In this document: positions 1 to 7,892 of the stretch, in pieces | Layout of the letters: the number at the start of each line of letters is the position of its first letter | How positions within the stretch are numbered: position 1 is the first letter of the stretch | Source: Evtepia gabavorous | GTDB taxonomy: Bacteria > Bacillota > Clostridia > Oscillospirales > Oscillospiraceae | DNA: 48,057 nt | Assembly: GCF_003425665.1 (NCBI RefSeq) | Contig: NZ_QQRQ01000017.1 | Span: forward strand, 1 to 48,057 | Direction of reading: 5' to 3' | Notes under the pieces: model-generated | What the model saw: only the letters and a program-made list of their open reading frames with translations | Told to the model about the DNA's origin: nothing | Databases searched by the model: none | Position numbers and translations under genes: made by a program

Positions 1-37
1 TACGCAGAGGAGGCGGTAGACTTCCCCTGGCGGTATC

Positions 38-1309
38 TTATCGGACCGTAGCGTCACCAGCGCTGCGGTCCGTTTCTTTCTCCAGCGCCCAGAACACAGG
101 CCGGGCGCGCAGCGCCAGGCACGCCGCAAGAAGCCCAGCCCCCAGCATCACTGCCCAGGCGTGGTCCGCCAATCCCTCAAACAGCAGACCATAGACCGCC
201 TGTCCCAAGGGTTGGGCGCAGTTGGCCGTAGCCAGCACCGTGGCCATCACCTTTCCCAACAGATCCGGAGGGGTCTGCCCCTGCATGGCGGCTAAAATCG
301 TCACGGTAAACAGGGTGGAGACCCCCATCACCAGAAAACTCAGCACAGTGATCAACCCATATCCCACGATAGGAGAAACCAGGGGCAGAAGGGCAACTCC
401 CATGAGGACCACCCCTCCGGAGGCCAACAGCAACAGCAGCGGGCTGTGGTGAAGCCGAAGTCTTGCCCCCAGCCCGCTGGCCAGTAAGCCCCCCATCAGT
501 CCCCCGAGACCCAAAGCCCCCTGGGTCAGTCCCAATTGAGTATCGGACCCATGCAGAAGCTGCACCACCATAATGGGAATGCCCACAATGATGGCTGCGG
601 AGAGAACCAAGTTAAACAGCGCCAAAAGAAGAGTAACCCGTAGGAAATTCGGTTTCTCCCGCCCCATAAAACGCCAGCTCTCTGCCAAATCCCCCTTCAC
701 GGTCCGGAGCAGACTGTCCGTCCGGGGACGGCCGTTGTGGGGAATCCGAAGGAAACACTCCATGACAGCGGAGGCAAAAAAACACAGGGCACTCACAAGG
801 ACAATGGGATACACGCCAAACGCGCCAAATAAAACGCCACCAACCACCGGCCCCAAGAGGCCAGCCAGGGTGCTGACCATATTGACCAACGCATTGGCCT
901 GAACCAGTCCCTCCTCCGGCACCAACAGCGGCAAGCTGGCCTGGACAGAAGGCTGGTAGGCCCCGGAAATACCGTAGAGCAGCATCAGCACCCCAATGAG
1001 CAGCGGGACCAGCGGCAGGACCTCTAAGGCCAGGGCAAGCCCCACCATAAGCAGGGATGTGGCAAAGTCCAAGGCCACCATAATGTTTCGTTTGTTCACC
1101 CGGTCCGCAATTCCGCCGCCCAGGAAGGAAAACACCACCATGGGCAGAAAGGAACAGGCTGTAACCACCCCGAAAAGGGATGGGGAATTGGTCTCCCGCA
1201 GCAGATACAGCGGCAGAGCAAAGCGGACAATGGCGTTGCCAAACAGAGAAATCACCTGCCCTAACACCAGAATGATCATATCTCGAGAAAAAATTTGCTT
1301 GAGTTTCAT
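38..1309 (-). CDS. MFS efflux transporter
   Basis: A 423-residue, almost wholly hydrophobic protein with the layout of a 12-helix major facilitator drug/solute exporter. A charged cytoplasmic loop follows helix 2 (GGGIADRVNKRN, residues about 64-75), the MFS motif A position, and a longer central loop around residues 190-215 separates the two six-helix halves. The start is supported by GGAGGT 8 bases upstream. The gene lies 88 bases downstream of a TetR gene on the same strand and has its own operator copy, so it is most likely a TetR-controlled multidrug or toxic-metabolite exporter. The substrate cannot be read from the sequence. Confidence 0.85.
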   Translation of the reverse strand: MKLKQIFSRDMIILVLGQVISLFGNAIVRFALPLYLLRETNSPSLFGVVTACSFLPMVVFSFLGGGIADRVNKRNIMVALDFATSLLMVGLALALEVLPLVPLLIGVLMLLYGISGAYQPSVQASLPLLVPEEGLVQANALVNMVSTLAGLLGPVVGGVLFGAFGVYPIVLVSALCFFASAVMECFLRIPHNGRPRTDSLLRTVKGDLAESWRFMGREKPNFLRVTLLLALFNLVLSAAIIVGIPIMVVQLLHGSDTQLGLTQGALGLGGLMGGLLASGLGARLRLHHSPLLLLLASGGVVLMGVALLPLVSPIVGYGLITVLSFLVMGVSTLFTVTILAAMQGQTPPDLLGKVMATVLATANCAQPLGQAVYGLLFEGLADHAWAVMLGAGLLAACLALRARPVFWALEKETDRSAGDATVR

Positions 1310-1321
1310 CGTGTTACCTCC

Positions 1322-1349
1322 ATTTTAATACCGACGGTCGGTTTGTAAA
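1322..1349 (-). promoter_or_regulatory. MFS promoter with TetR operator
   Basis: On the minus strand TTTACA (1344-1349) and TAAAAT (1322-1327) are 16 bases apart. The spacer holds the perfect 13-base palindrome ACCGACGGTCGGT (1330-1342). Almost the same palindrome lies in front of the tetR gene, so a repressor bound here would block the promoter. Confidence 0.75.
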
Positions 1350-1357
1350 GTCCCAAA

Positions 1358-1387
1358 AATAAACTGCTCTGAACGGAGCAGTTTATT
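1358..1387 (-). terminator. Terminator of tetR
   Basis: A 12-bp perfect stem (AATAAACTGCTC with GAGCAGTTTATT) and a 6-base loop, followed on the minus strand by a T-rich run. It separates tetR from the MFS gene, consistent with the exporter having its own promoter. Confidence 0.8.
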
Positions 1388-1397
1388 GGGATTCCCC

Positions 1398-2039
1398 TCA
1401 AATTCCACGGCTGTCCGCCACGAAAGAGTCGATCAAATCTTCCTCCAGCAGGGTCCCCAGGCCGCAGCCCTGGGTGATTTGATTAAACACCACACAGCGG
1501 GCCCGCATTTCCTCCGGCGTTGTGGGGCGGCTGATCGGCTGGAGCCAAATTCCCATCAGCACCATAATCGCCTCCCCCACAGCCTGAATGTCCGAGACCT
1601 GGAGGGAGCCGTCTGCCACCCCCTCCTCCAAAATCGGCTGAATATACTCCGGGACGGAAATGTGAAGAATCTCCTGCATCTGCATGGCCAAATAGCGTGG
1701 ATGGTCCAGAAGGTAGGGCATGATATGAAACGCCTCTTTTTGATTGGGATGAAGAATGGCTGATCGAAAGATTTTCCTGAGCTTTTCTTCCCCCGTCAAC
1801 GCGGCGTCATCCCGGATCTTTGAAAGGCGGATTTCATTTTCCTGGCCAATCTGGTTGCAGATCGTTTCAAAAATCGCCTCTTTTGAGGAGAAGTGGTGAT
1901 AGATCGCCCCTTTGGACAGGCCGGTTTCCCGGATAATATCCTGGAGTGATGTCTTCTCATACCCTTTCTCCAAAAAAAGCTTGGAGGCCGTGGTGAGAAT
2001 GCGCTGCACCGTCTCCTCTGGGTGTTTGTTCCTGGCCAT
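1398..2039 (-). CDS. TetR/AcrR family repressor
   Basis: A 213-residue regulator with a classic TetR N-terminal helix-turn-helix: the segment RILTTASKLFLEKGYEKTS (about residues 14-32), then IIRETGLSKGAIYHHFSSKEAIF (residues 35-57), where GAIYHHF is the recognition-helix signature. The C-terminal ligand-binding domain is not assignable to a ligand. The start has GGAGGCG upstream. Matching palindromes sit before this gene and before the downstream MFS gene, so it very likely represses both and is released by a substrate of the pump, as in QacR-type circuits (inference). Confidence 0.9.
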   Translation of the reverse strand: MARNKHPEETVQRILTTASKLFLEKGYEKTSLQDIIRETGLSKGAIYHHFSSKEAIFETICNQIGQENEIRLSKIRDDAALTGEEKLRKIFRSAILHPNQKEAFHIMPYLLDHPRYLAMQMQEILHISVPEYIQPILEEGVADGSLQVSDIQAVGEAIMVLMGIWLQPISRPTTPEEMRARCVVFNQITQGCGLGTLLEEDLIDSFVADSRGI

Positions 2040-2060
2040 AGACGCGCCTCCTTCCCATTA

Positions 2061-2081
2061 ACATACCGACGGTCTGTATGT
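2061..2081 (-). promoter_or_regulatory. TetR autoregulatory operator
   Basis: A 21-base imperfect palindrome with outer arms ACATAC and GTATGT and core ACCGACGGTCTGT, one base different from the operator before the MFS gene. A minus-strand TTTACA lies directly upstream (2079-2084), so binding would cover the tetR promoter. Confidence 0.7.
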
Positions 2082-2190
2082 AAATTATCACGTTTTTCTC
2101 CTGCTGTCAAGAAAAACTGTTTTCCTTCTCTGTTTTTTCCAATGTGTTCCCTGCCTACGGTTTATTACCATCTCCTTCCTAAAAATGAAA

Positions 2191-2214
2191 GGGGGGCAGA
2201 TATCTCTGCCCTCC
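2191..2214 (-). terminator. Terminator of the pcrA-SnoaL operon
   Basis: A 10-bp stem (GGGGGGCAGA with TCTGCCCTCC, one wobble pair) and a TATC loop, followed on the minus strand by TTTCATTTTT. It lies just downstream of the SnoaL-like gene. Confidence 0.6.
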
Positions 2215-2229
2215 CGTCATACCGCCGCA

Positions 2230-2649
2230 TTAAAACCAAAGGATCGTCTGCTCCTGGAATACAGGCGCCGAACCCTGTTCGTAGGGATCGTATCGCTTTT
2301 CATTGCAGCCAAATTCCTGCAGACGCTGGATTCGGCCCTCGCTGCTCCAGAGGACGTAGGAGACCCCTTCAAAAGCCTGCTCGGTCCCGTCGTCCATCCG
2401 GCAGTGAAACCGCCAGGTCACCATGGTCTCCTGCGCCCGGTGAAAACAGGCCCCCATGTCCCACCGGAGGACTCTGCCCCGGGTGTTCCATTCGGTAAAC
2501 CAGTGCTTGATCTTCTCAACGCCCTGATACTGGGGGCCCCAGCTTTCAATATACAGGGCATCCTCCTGAAACAAGGCCGCAATTCCCTGGTCTTTTCCCT
2601 CCAGCCACATGGAAAACCAGCGGCGAAGGATGGCTTCCCGTTCCTCCAT
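2230..2649 (-). CDS. SnoaL/NTF2-like domain protein
   Basis: A 139-residue protein with the cone-fold pattern of the SnoaL-like/NTF2-like superfamily: N-terminal helix REAILRRWFSMWLEG, then DALYIESWGPQYQGVEKIKHWF, then beta strands containing HRAQETMVTWRFHC and VSYVLWSSEGRIQRLQEFG. Members are small ligand-binding or enzymatic pockets, and no catalytic function can be assigned. It starts 12 bases after the helicase stop, with a GGAGGAG site in that gap, so it is co-transcribed with and probably translationally coupled to pcrA. A functional link to the helicase is unproven. Confidence 0.7.
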   Translation of the reverse strand: MEEREAILRRWFSMWLEGKDQGIAALFQEDALYIESWGPQYQGVEKIKHWFTEWNTRGRVLRWDMGACFHRAQETMVTWRFHCRMDDGTEQAFEGVSYVLWSSEGRIQRLQEFGCNEKRYDPYEQGSAPVFQEQTILWF

Positions 2650-2661
2650 GTTTTCTCCTCC

Positions 2662-5109
2662 TCACGATTCCTTGGTCATAAACTGGGAGGCCGCTTTCAG
2701 CATCATCCGCTTGGTCCCCACATTGTCGAAGGCCACCTCCAGCAGCGCGTCTCCTCCCATGGACTGAACGGTGAGAACCATCCCGGTTCCAAACGCCGAA
2801 TGCCGGACCATGTCTCCCTTTCGAAGGTCCAGCATCGGCTGGGCTTTGGGCGCCGGCTTGCGATAGGCCGCAGGCGCCGCCCGCGTGCCCGAGGGCCAAG
2901 CGGGCTGCGGCGCAGCCGGCCTTTGCACCTGAGAAAAACGCTCCTCCCCAGACCATCCGGTATCTGAAAGCAGTTCCTGCTGGGGACGCCGAATCTTTCC
3001 GCCGGCCTGGACCCGTTCAGCGGGAATTTCCTGCACAAAGCGGGAGGGCAAATTCGCCGAGGTCCGGCCAAAAAGCATTCTCTGGGCCGCGCAGGTCAGA
3101 TAGAGACGCTCTTTTGCCCGGGTCAGCGCCACATAGCAAAGCCGGCGCTCTTCCTCCAATTCCTCTTCCTCCCCAATGGCCCGGAACCCTGGGAAAACCC
3201 CCTCTTCCATTCCCACGGTAAACACCACGGGAAACTCCAGGCCCTTGGCCGCGTGCATGGTCATAAGGGTGACGCAGTTGTCCGCCTCCTCCACACTGTC
3301 CAAATCTGTATACAGAGCCACCTCGTCCAAGAACCCTCCCAGGGAAGGATCTTCCGCGTGCTCCAGATACCCGCTGATGGAGGAGGACAACTCGTGAATG
3401 TTTTCCAACCGGGACTTGCTCTCGTGGTCTGTCTTGGCCGAAAGCATCTCTCCATAGCCGCTGGCCTGGATGAGCGTTTCATAAAATGTAGGTAAGTCTA
3501 CCTCCTCCGCCAAACGCTGCATGGAGCGAATCAAGTCCACAAATGTCTGGAACTTGGGCGCCGCCTTCTTCAGGGCGGGAATCTGCCCGGCATTGGAGAG
3601 AACATCCCACAGGCTCCGTCCCTCCTGGGCCGCGATTCCCCGGGCATGTTCCATGGTCTTTGCCCCAATTCCCCGAGGCGGGTTGTTTACCACCCGAAGC
3701 AGACGGAGGTCGTCCTGGGGATTGTGAATGACGCAGAGGTAAGAGAGCATGTCCTTCACCTCAGCCCGCTCGAAAAAGCGGAAGCCGCCCACCACCCGAT
3801 AGGGTATGCTGTTGCTTTTCAGCGCCATCTCGATCTGGTTGGACAGGGCATTCATTCGGTAGAGAACCGCACAGTCCCTCCACTGCTTCCCCTCCCCATA
3901 GGCGCGGAGCAGCTGCGTGGCAACGTACATGCCCTCCTCCCGTTCATTTCCGGCGGTATAGAACTGTACTTTTTCCCCCTCCCCATGGTCGGTCCACAGG
4001 TTCTTCCCTTTCCGCCCCCGGTTGTTCCGGATCACCGCGTTGGCCGCTTCCAGAATGTTTCCCGTGGAGCGGTAGTTCTGTTCCAGACGGATCACCCGGG
4101 CATTTTGATACTCCTGCTCGAAGGAGAGAATGTTCTCAATGGTCGCCCCCCGGAACCGGTAGATTGACTGGTCATCGTCTCCCACCACGCAGATGTTCTT
4201 CTGCCCCCCTGCCAGCAGGGCTGCCAGGAGATATTGCAGGTGGTTGGTATCCTGGTACTCGTCGATGAGGACATAGCGGAATTTCCGCTGATAGTACGTC
4301 CGCACGTCGTCAAACCCCTGGAGGAGGCGGACAGTGTGGAGAATGATATCGTCAAAGTCCAATGCACCGGCTGCCCAGAGTTTTTTCTCATAGGCCAGAT
4401 AGACATTGGCAATCTTTTGCAGCCGGAAATCCCCTTTGGCCTTGCACTGGTCCAGATACGCCTGGGCCAAAAGCATCTCATCCTTTGCCCGGGAAATATA
4501 CCCCAGTACCGTGCGGGGCTGAAAGGCCTTGTCGTCCATATTCAGCTCCTTCAGGCACTCCTTGATGACCCGGAGGGAGTCGTCGGTATCATAAATGGTG
4601 AAGGAGGCGGGAAATCCCAGTTTCTCAATGTCCCGCCGGAGAATCCGCACACAGGCGGAATGAAAGGTCGCCGCCCAGACGTCCCGGGCATCCGGGCCAA
4701 TCTTTTCCTCCAGCCGTTGTTTCAGCTCACCAGCGGCTTTGTTGGTAAAGGTGATGGCGATCACCTGCCAAGGGGCGGCGGGCTCCAGGGCGCACAGGAG
4801 GTTGGCCCGGCTGGTCTCCCATTCATCGGGGGCCGTTTTCTCCACATACTCCGCCAAAAAGCGGACATCTTCCTCTGTGATATGGTCGGGTACCTCCTGG
4901 GCATCTGCGCCTCTGCCATAGCGCAGCAGGTTCGCAATGCGGTGGATGAGCACCGTGGTCTTTCCACTGCCCGCCCCAGCAAGCAGAAGCAAGGGGCCCT
5001 CCGTGGTCAGCACCCCCTCCAACTGACGGGGGTTCAGATTACCAAACGCCTGGGCAATGACCCGGCGTCGCAGTGCAGCAAATTGTAGTTGTTTTTCTTC
5101 AGACAGCAT
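2662..5109 (-). CDS. pcrA: ATP-dependent DNA helicase PcrA/UvrD
   Basis: An 815-residue superfamily 1A helicase acting in DNA repair and removal of proteins or RNA polymerase from DNA. Visible motifs: Q-motif LNPRQLEGV (25-33), Walker A AGAGSGKT (44-51), motif Ia ITFTNKAA (119-126), motif II DEYQDT (283-288), motif III GDDDQSIYRFRGA (310-322), and later QNYRST, TMHAAKGLEFPVVF and VALTRAKERLYL. The C-terminus carries the Tudor-like tail (KGDMVRHSAFGTGMV) that in PcrA contacts RNA polymerase. About 60 residues lie between Walker A and motif Ia, longer than usual, with an acidic stretch (about 68-102). The start overlaps no other gene, and a sigma-A promoter lies upstream. Confidence 0.95.
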   Translation of the reverse strand: MLSEEKQLQFAALRRRVIAQAFGNLNPRQLEGVLTTEGPLLLLAGAGSGKTTVLIHRIANLLRYGRGADAQEVPDHITEEDVRFLAEYVEKTAPDEWETSRANLLCALEPAAPWQVIAITFTNKAAGELKQRLEEKIGPDARDVWAATFHSACVRILRRDIEKLGFPASFTIYDTDDSLRVIKECLKELNMDDKAFQPRTVLGYISRAKDEMLLAQAYLDQCKAKGDFRLQKIANVYLAYEKKLWAAGALDFDDIILHTVRLLQGFDDVRTYYQRKFRYVLIDEYQDTNHLQYLLAALLAGGQKNICVVGDDDQSIYRFRGATIENILSFEQEYQNARVIRLEQNYRSTGNILEAANAVIRNNRGRKGKNLWTDHGEGEKVQFYTAGNEREEGMYVATQLLRAYGEGKQWRDCAVLYRMNALSNQIEMALKSNSIPYRVVGGFRFFERAEVKDMLSYLCVIHNPQDDLRLLRVVNNPPRGIGAKTMEHARGIAAQEGRSLWDVLSNAGQIPALKKAAPKFQTFVDLIRSMQRLAEEVDLPTFYETLIQASGYGEMLSAKTDHESKSRLENIHELSSSISGYLEHAEDPSLGGFLDEVALYTDLDSVEEADNCVTLMTMHAAKGLEFPVVFTVGMEEGVFPGFRAIGEEEELEEERRLCYVALTRAKERLYLTCAAQRMLFGRTSANLPSRFVQEIPAERVQAGGKIRRPQQELLSDTGWSGEERFSQVQRPAAPQPAWPSGTRAAPAAYRKPAPKAQPMLDLRKGDMVRHSAFGTGMVLTVQSMGGDALLEVAFDNVGTKRMMLKAASQFMTKES

Positions 5110-5147
5110 CGTGATTCACCGTATCTTTCCATCATTCGATGGGCAAT

Positions 5148-5176
5148 ATTGTACCTGAAACCACGACGTTTTACAA
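5148..5176 (-). promoter_or_regulatory. Sigma-A promoter of pcrA
   Basis: Minus-strand TTGTAA (5171-5176) and TACAAT (5148-5153) separated by 17 bases, about 40 bases upstream of the helicase start. Confidence 0.65.
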
Positions 5177-5216
5177 CTGAAAATCCCCCTATTCCGCCTC
5201 CCTCCACAAAATTTGG

Positions 5217-5246
5217 TTGCTTTCATCCCCTGCAATGGGGTAGAAT
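5217..5246 (+). promoter_or_regulatory. Sigma-A promoter of the ABC pair
   Basis: TTGCTT (5217-5222) and TAGAAT (5241-5246) with an 18-base spacer that holds a CCCC/GGGG inverted repeat. It lies 35 bases before the permease start. Confidence 0.5.
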
Positions 5247-5280
5247 AGGGATACTTAAAACCAGCGCGCAGGAGGACCGG

Positions 5281-6057
5281 ATGAAACGGGTAAGACAATT
5301 TTTCTCTCGATATCGAAGCGGCCTTCAGCGGGCCGGCGCGGTGTTGCTGGCCCTGGCCGTATGGCAGGGGCTTGCAATGGGCGTAGGCCAGAAACTACTG
5401 GTCCCCTCTCCCCTGTCCGTAGTGGAACGCCTGGGGGGAATCTGGCAGGAGGCCGACTTCTGGGGCACAGTGTGGTTCACCTTTCGGAAGATCGTGGCGG
5501 GTTTCCTGCTGGGGCTGGGGTTCGGTCTGGGCCTGGGGGCTTTGGCCGGGCGGTTTCCACTCTTTGAGATTCTGTTCCGTCCCTGGGCCACCATGATTAA
5601 GTCCATTCCGGTGGCCTCCTTCATCATCATTTGTCTCATCTGGATGTCCTCCTCCCGGCTGTCCATTTTTATCTCTTTTCTCATGGTTCTGCCCATTGTC
5701 TATACCAATGTGCTTCAAAGTATCCGCAGCGCCGACCGGCAACTGCTGGAAGCGGTGTCCATCTTCCGGTTGTCCTGGCCCAAGCGGGCACTCTACCTCT
5801 GGCTTCCCCAGCTCAAGCCCTACCTTCTCTCGGCCTGCACAGTGAGCCTGGGCATCTCCTGGAAAGCGGGGATCGCGGCGGAGATCATCGGCATTCCCGC
5901 CGGGTCCATCGGCCGAATGTTTTACGATGCCAAGGTCTATTTCAACACAGTAGATCTCTTTGCCTGGACTGTCATCGTGGTGGTGATCAGCGTGCTATTT
6001 GAAAAAGGATTCCTGGCTCTTTTGAAGGGGGTCTTTGGGAGGTTGGAAACGCTGTGA
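5281..6057 (+). CDS. ABC transporter permease (SsuC/TauC/ThiX type)
   Basis: A 258-residue inner-membrane permease of the BPD_transp_1 fold: N-terminal helix (QRAGAVLLALAVWQGLAMG), further helices, and the cytoplasmic EAA-like loop AAEIIGIPAGSIGRMFYDAK that docks the ATPase. The sequence type (LLVPSPLSVVERL, TVWFTFRKIVAGFLLG) is that of sulfonate/taurine/nitrate or thiamine-precursor permeases. I place the start at the ATG at 5281, preceded by AGGAGG; the longer in-frame extension lacks a ribosome site and a membrane pattern. It overlaps the ATPase gene by 4 bases. No periplasmic-type binding protein gene is adjacent, so the substrate is open. Confidence 0.85.
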   Translation: MKRVRQFFSRYRSGLQRAGAVLLALAVWQGLAMGVGQKLLVPSPLSVVERLGGIWQEADFWGTVWFTFRKIVAGFLLGLGFGLGLGALAGRFPLFEILFRPWATMIKSIPVASFIIICLIWMSSSRLSIFISFLMVLPIVYTNVLQSIRSADRQLLEAVSIFRLSWPKRALYLWLPQLKPYLLSACTVSLGISWKAGIAAEIIGIPAGSIGRMFYDAKVYFNTVDLFAWTVIVVVISVLFEKGFLALLKGVFGRLETL

Positions 6058-6638
6058 CAGATCTCATCTTAGAACATATCAGCAAACGATACGGAGACCA
6101 TGTCGTCCTTGAGGACTTTTCCGCTCGGTTTCCCGCCGGGCAATGTACCTGCATCATGGGTCCCTCAGGGTGTGGAAAAACCACGCTGCTGCGGATCATC
6201 CTGGGGCTGGAACAGCCTGACCACGGCACCATCCAGGGACAGGTCCGCCCTGTGTCCGCAGTTTTTCAGGAGAACCGCCTCTTCGAGGACTTTTCCGCTC
6301 TCTCCAACGCCGCTGTGGTCTGCCCCAAAGGGGACCGGCAGGAGGCCGCCCGCCACCTCACCGCACTGGGGCTGGCGGACAGCTTATCCCTCCCTGTCCG
6401 TGCCCTCAGCGGTGGAATGAAGCGTCGGGTCTCCATTGCCCGTGCTGTACTGGCCCCCGGGCCCCTTCTGGTCCTGGACGAACCCTTTACAGGGCTGGAC
6501 CGAACTACCAAAGCGGTGGTATTGGATTACTTGAAACGCTATACCCAGGGGCGGACCCTGCTTCTGGTCACCCATGACCCGGCAGAGCGGGATGCATTGG
6601 CCCACAGCACCTTACAGATGCCGTCCCAGATAACATGA
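6054..6638 (+). CDS. ABC transporter ATP-binding protein
   Basis: A 194-residue nucleotide-binding subunit partnered with the preceding permease; its GTG start overlaps the permease stop. Walker A GPSGCGKT (36-43), Q-loop VFQENRLFEDFS, signature LSGGMKRRVSIARA, Walker B LLVLDEPFTGLD and switch histidine LVTHD are all intact, so it should be active. It is shorter than typical SsuB/TauB proteins (about 240-270 residues) because the C-terminal part after the H-loop is nearly absent and the helical subdomain is compact. Translational coupling supports a two-gene transporter unit. Confidence 0.88.
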   Translation: MTDLILEHISKRYGDHVVLEDFSARFPAGQCTCIMGPSGCGKTTLLRIILGLEQPDHGTIQGQVRPVSAVFQENRLFEDFSALSNAAVVCPKGDRQEAARHLTALGLADSLSLPVRALSGGMKRRVSIARAVLAPGPLLVLDEPFTGLDRTTKAVVLDYLKRYTQGRTLLLVTHDPAERDALAHSTLQMPSQIT

Positions 6639-6737
6639 ATGAATATTCATACCGGTTTCATCCACTGGGAAATATATTCCTTTTATTCCGTTTCCCCGTA
6701 TCCCGCTTTTTCTCCCTGGAATTCTGCCAGAACAGAC

Positions 6738-6784
6738 AAAATCCGCCCTGCGGCACCTGAGGCGGCTGCCGCTGGGCGGATTTT
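6738..6784. terminator. Bidirectional terminator
   Basis: An 11-bp outer stem (AAAATCCGCCC with GGGCGGATTTT) continues, after one mismatch, into an inner GCGGC/GCCGC stem. T runs follow in both directions. It ends the ABC operon on the plus strand and the epimerase gene on the minus strand. Confidence 0.85.
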
Positions 6785-6801
6785 TTGAACGGGAAGGCGA
6801 T

Positions 6802-7701
6802 TTATTCCTTGCGCTCTCCCTCTCCCAAGGAAGCAATCTCCGCGGGATACTCCCCCTCTTCCATAAAATAGGTCCGGTAACCATCTGTCACCAACGAGTG
6901 CTTACCCAATACCCGGACCAGCCTTTGACTGCGCAAGGCGATTTCCTGCGCCACGTCAGGAATGGTCTGCCCGTTTTTGGAGACGCTCTCTGCCTCTCCC
7001 GGGGTCATCATCGTAACTTGGCTGCTCTGAAGAGACAGACCACTGCGGGGAAAGACCATTTCCTCCGGCGTGGCCAGGAAGAAATCCTCCCGCACCAGGC
7101 GAATCCCAATGTCCGCCACCACCAGCCGGCCGACCTTCCATACAGCCTCTCCCAAGAACATACCAGCTTTCAGATAGCCGATGGTCACCGTGAGGTCCGA
7201 CCTGACCACCAGGTCCCCTTTCCCTGTGTCCCCATTCATACCGCTGTTGATATCCACACTCACCACATAGGCTTTGGCCCGATTGATGGCCTGAATGGCC
7301 TGTTGAAACGCCCCCCGCACGGGCCCAGAAAATCCGGTTCCCAAGAGGCAGTCCACCAGGATGTCGTAGCGGGATAGATCCTCCCCCTCAGAAAATCGCT
7401 TCCGCTCCACCCCTTTTTCCACAGCCTGGTCATAATAATATTTTCCATCCTCAGAATAGTGCTCCGAGACTTGGTACAGGCAGCAGGGCACAGAATGGTC
7501 CGCCAGAATGCCCGCCAGGGCATAGCCGTCCCCGCCATTGTTGCCGCTGCCGGTGAAAATGGCGACCTTCTTCCCCTGCCAGTTCACCGCCTGGTACACT
7601 CCCATGGCTGCCCGGTACATCAGTTCTCTGCTGGGTACATATAACGCAATGGTATGGGCGTCACTCTCCCGCATGGTTGCCACTGTGATGACGTCTTTCA
7701 T
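6802..7701 (-). CDS. NAD(P)H-hydrate epimerase domain protein (YjeF_N)
   Basis: A 299-residue protein whose first 215 residues are a YjeF_N/NAD(P)HX epimerase domain, which repairs damaged nicotinamide cofactors by epimerising R-NAD(P)HX. The signature GSGNNGGDGYALA is at 51-63, followed by YDILVDCLLGTGFSGPVRG (112-130) and VSVDINSGMNGDTG (147-160). Start at 7701 from the GGGGATGG site; the longer frame has none. Residues 216-299 are not part of the epimerase fold and look like a degraded remnant of the C-terminal ADP-dependent dehydratase domain usually fused here (MMTPGEAE at 231-238; GKHSLVTDGYRTY at 266-278), without the GxGD catalytic core. Epimerase activity is likely, dehydratase activity is not. 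Confidence 0.8.
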   Translation of the reverse strand: MKDVITVATMRESDAHTIALYVPSRELMYRAAMGVYQAVNWQGKKVAIFTGSGNNGGDGYALAGILADHSVPCCLYQVSEHYSEDGKYYYDQAVEKGVERKRFSEGEDLSRYDILVDCLLGTGFSGPVRGAFQQAIQAINRAKAYVVSVDINSGMNGDTGKGDLVVRSDLTVTIGYLKAGMFLGEAVWKVGRLVVADIGIRLVREDFFLATPEEMVFPRSGLSLQSSQVTMMTPGEAESVSKNGQTIPDVAQEIALRSQRLVRVLGKHSLVTDGYRTYFMEEGEYPAEIASLGEGERKE

Positions 7702-7741
7702 CTCTTGCCATCCCCTTTTCTCCTCTGTGGGTATTTTTTCT

Positions 7742-7770
7742 ATTATAATTGATCTGATAGAAAAGATCAA
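7742..7770 (-). promoter_or_regulatory. Promoter of the YjeF_N gene
   Basis: Minus-strand TTGATC (7765-7770) and TATAAT (7742-7747) with a 17-base spacer. TTGATC and GATCAA form a 6-base inverted repeat 10 bases apart within the promoter, a possible operator. Confidence 0.65.
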
Positions 7771-7809
7771 TTCCCTTACGCACAAAAATGGGAATCCTGT
7801 CTTTTTCCC

Positions 7810-7838
7810 TTGCAAACGTTCCCTATATTTAGTATAAT
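7810..7838 (+). promoter_or_regulatory. Promoter of the foldase gene
   Basis: TTGCAA (7810-7815), 17-base spacer, perfect TATAAT (7833-7838), about 55 bases before the start codon. Confidence 0.75.
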
Positions 7839-7892
7839 ACGTGTTTGTAAACTTTTCTTATCGGCAGATACAAGGAGGATGACACAAACATT

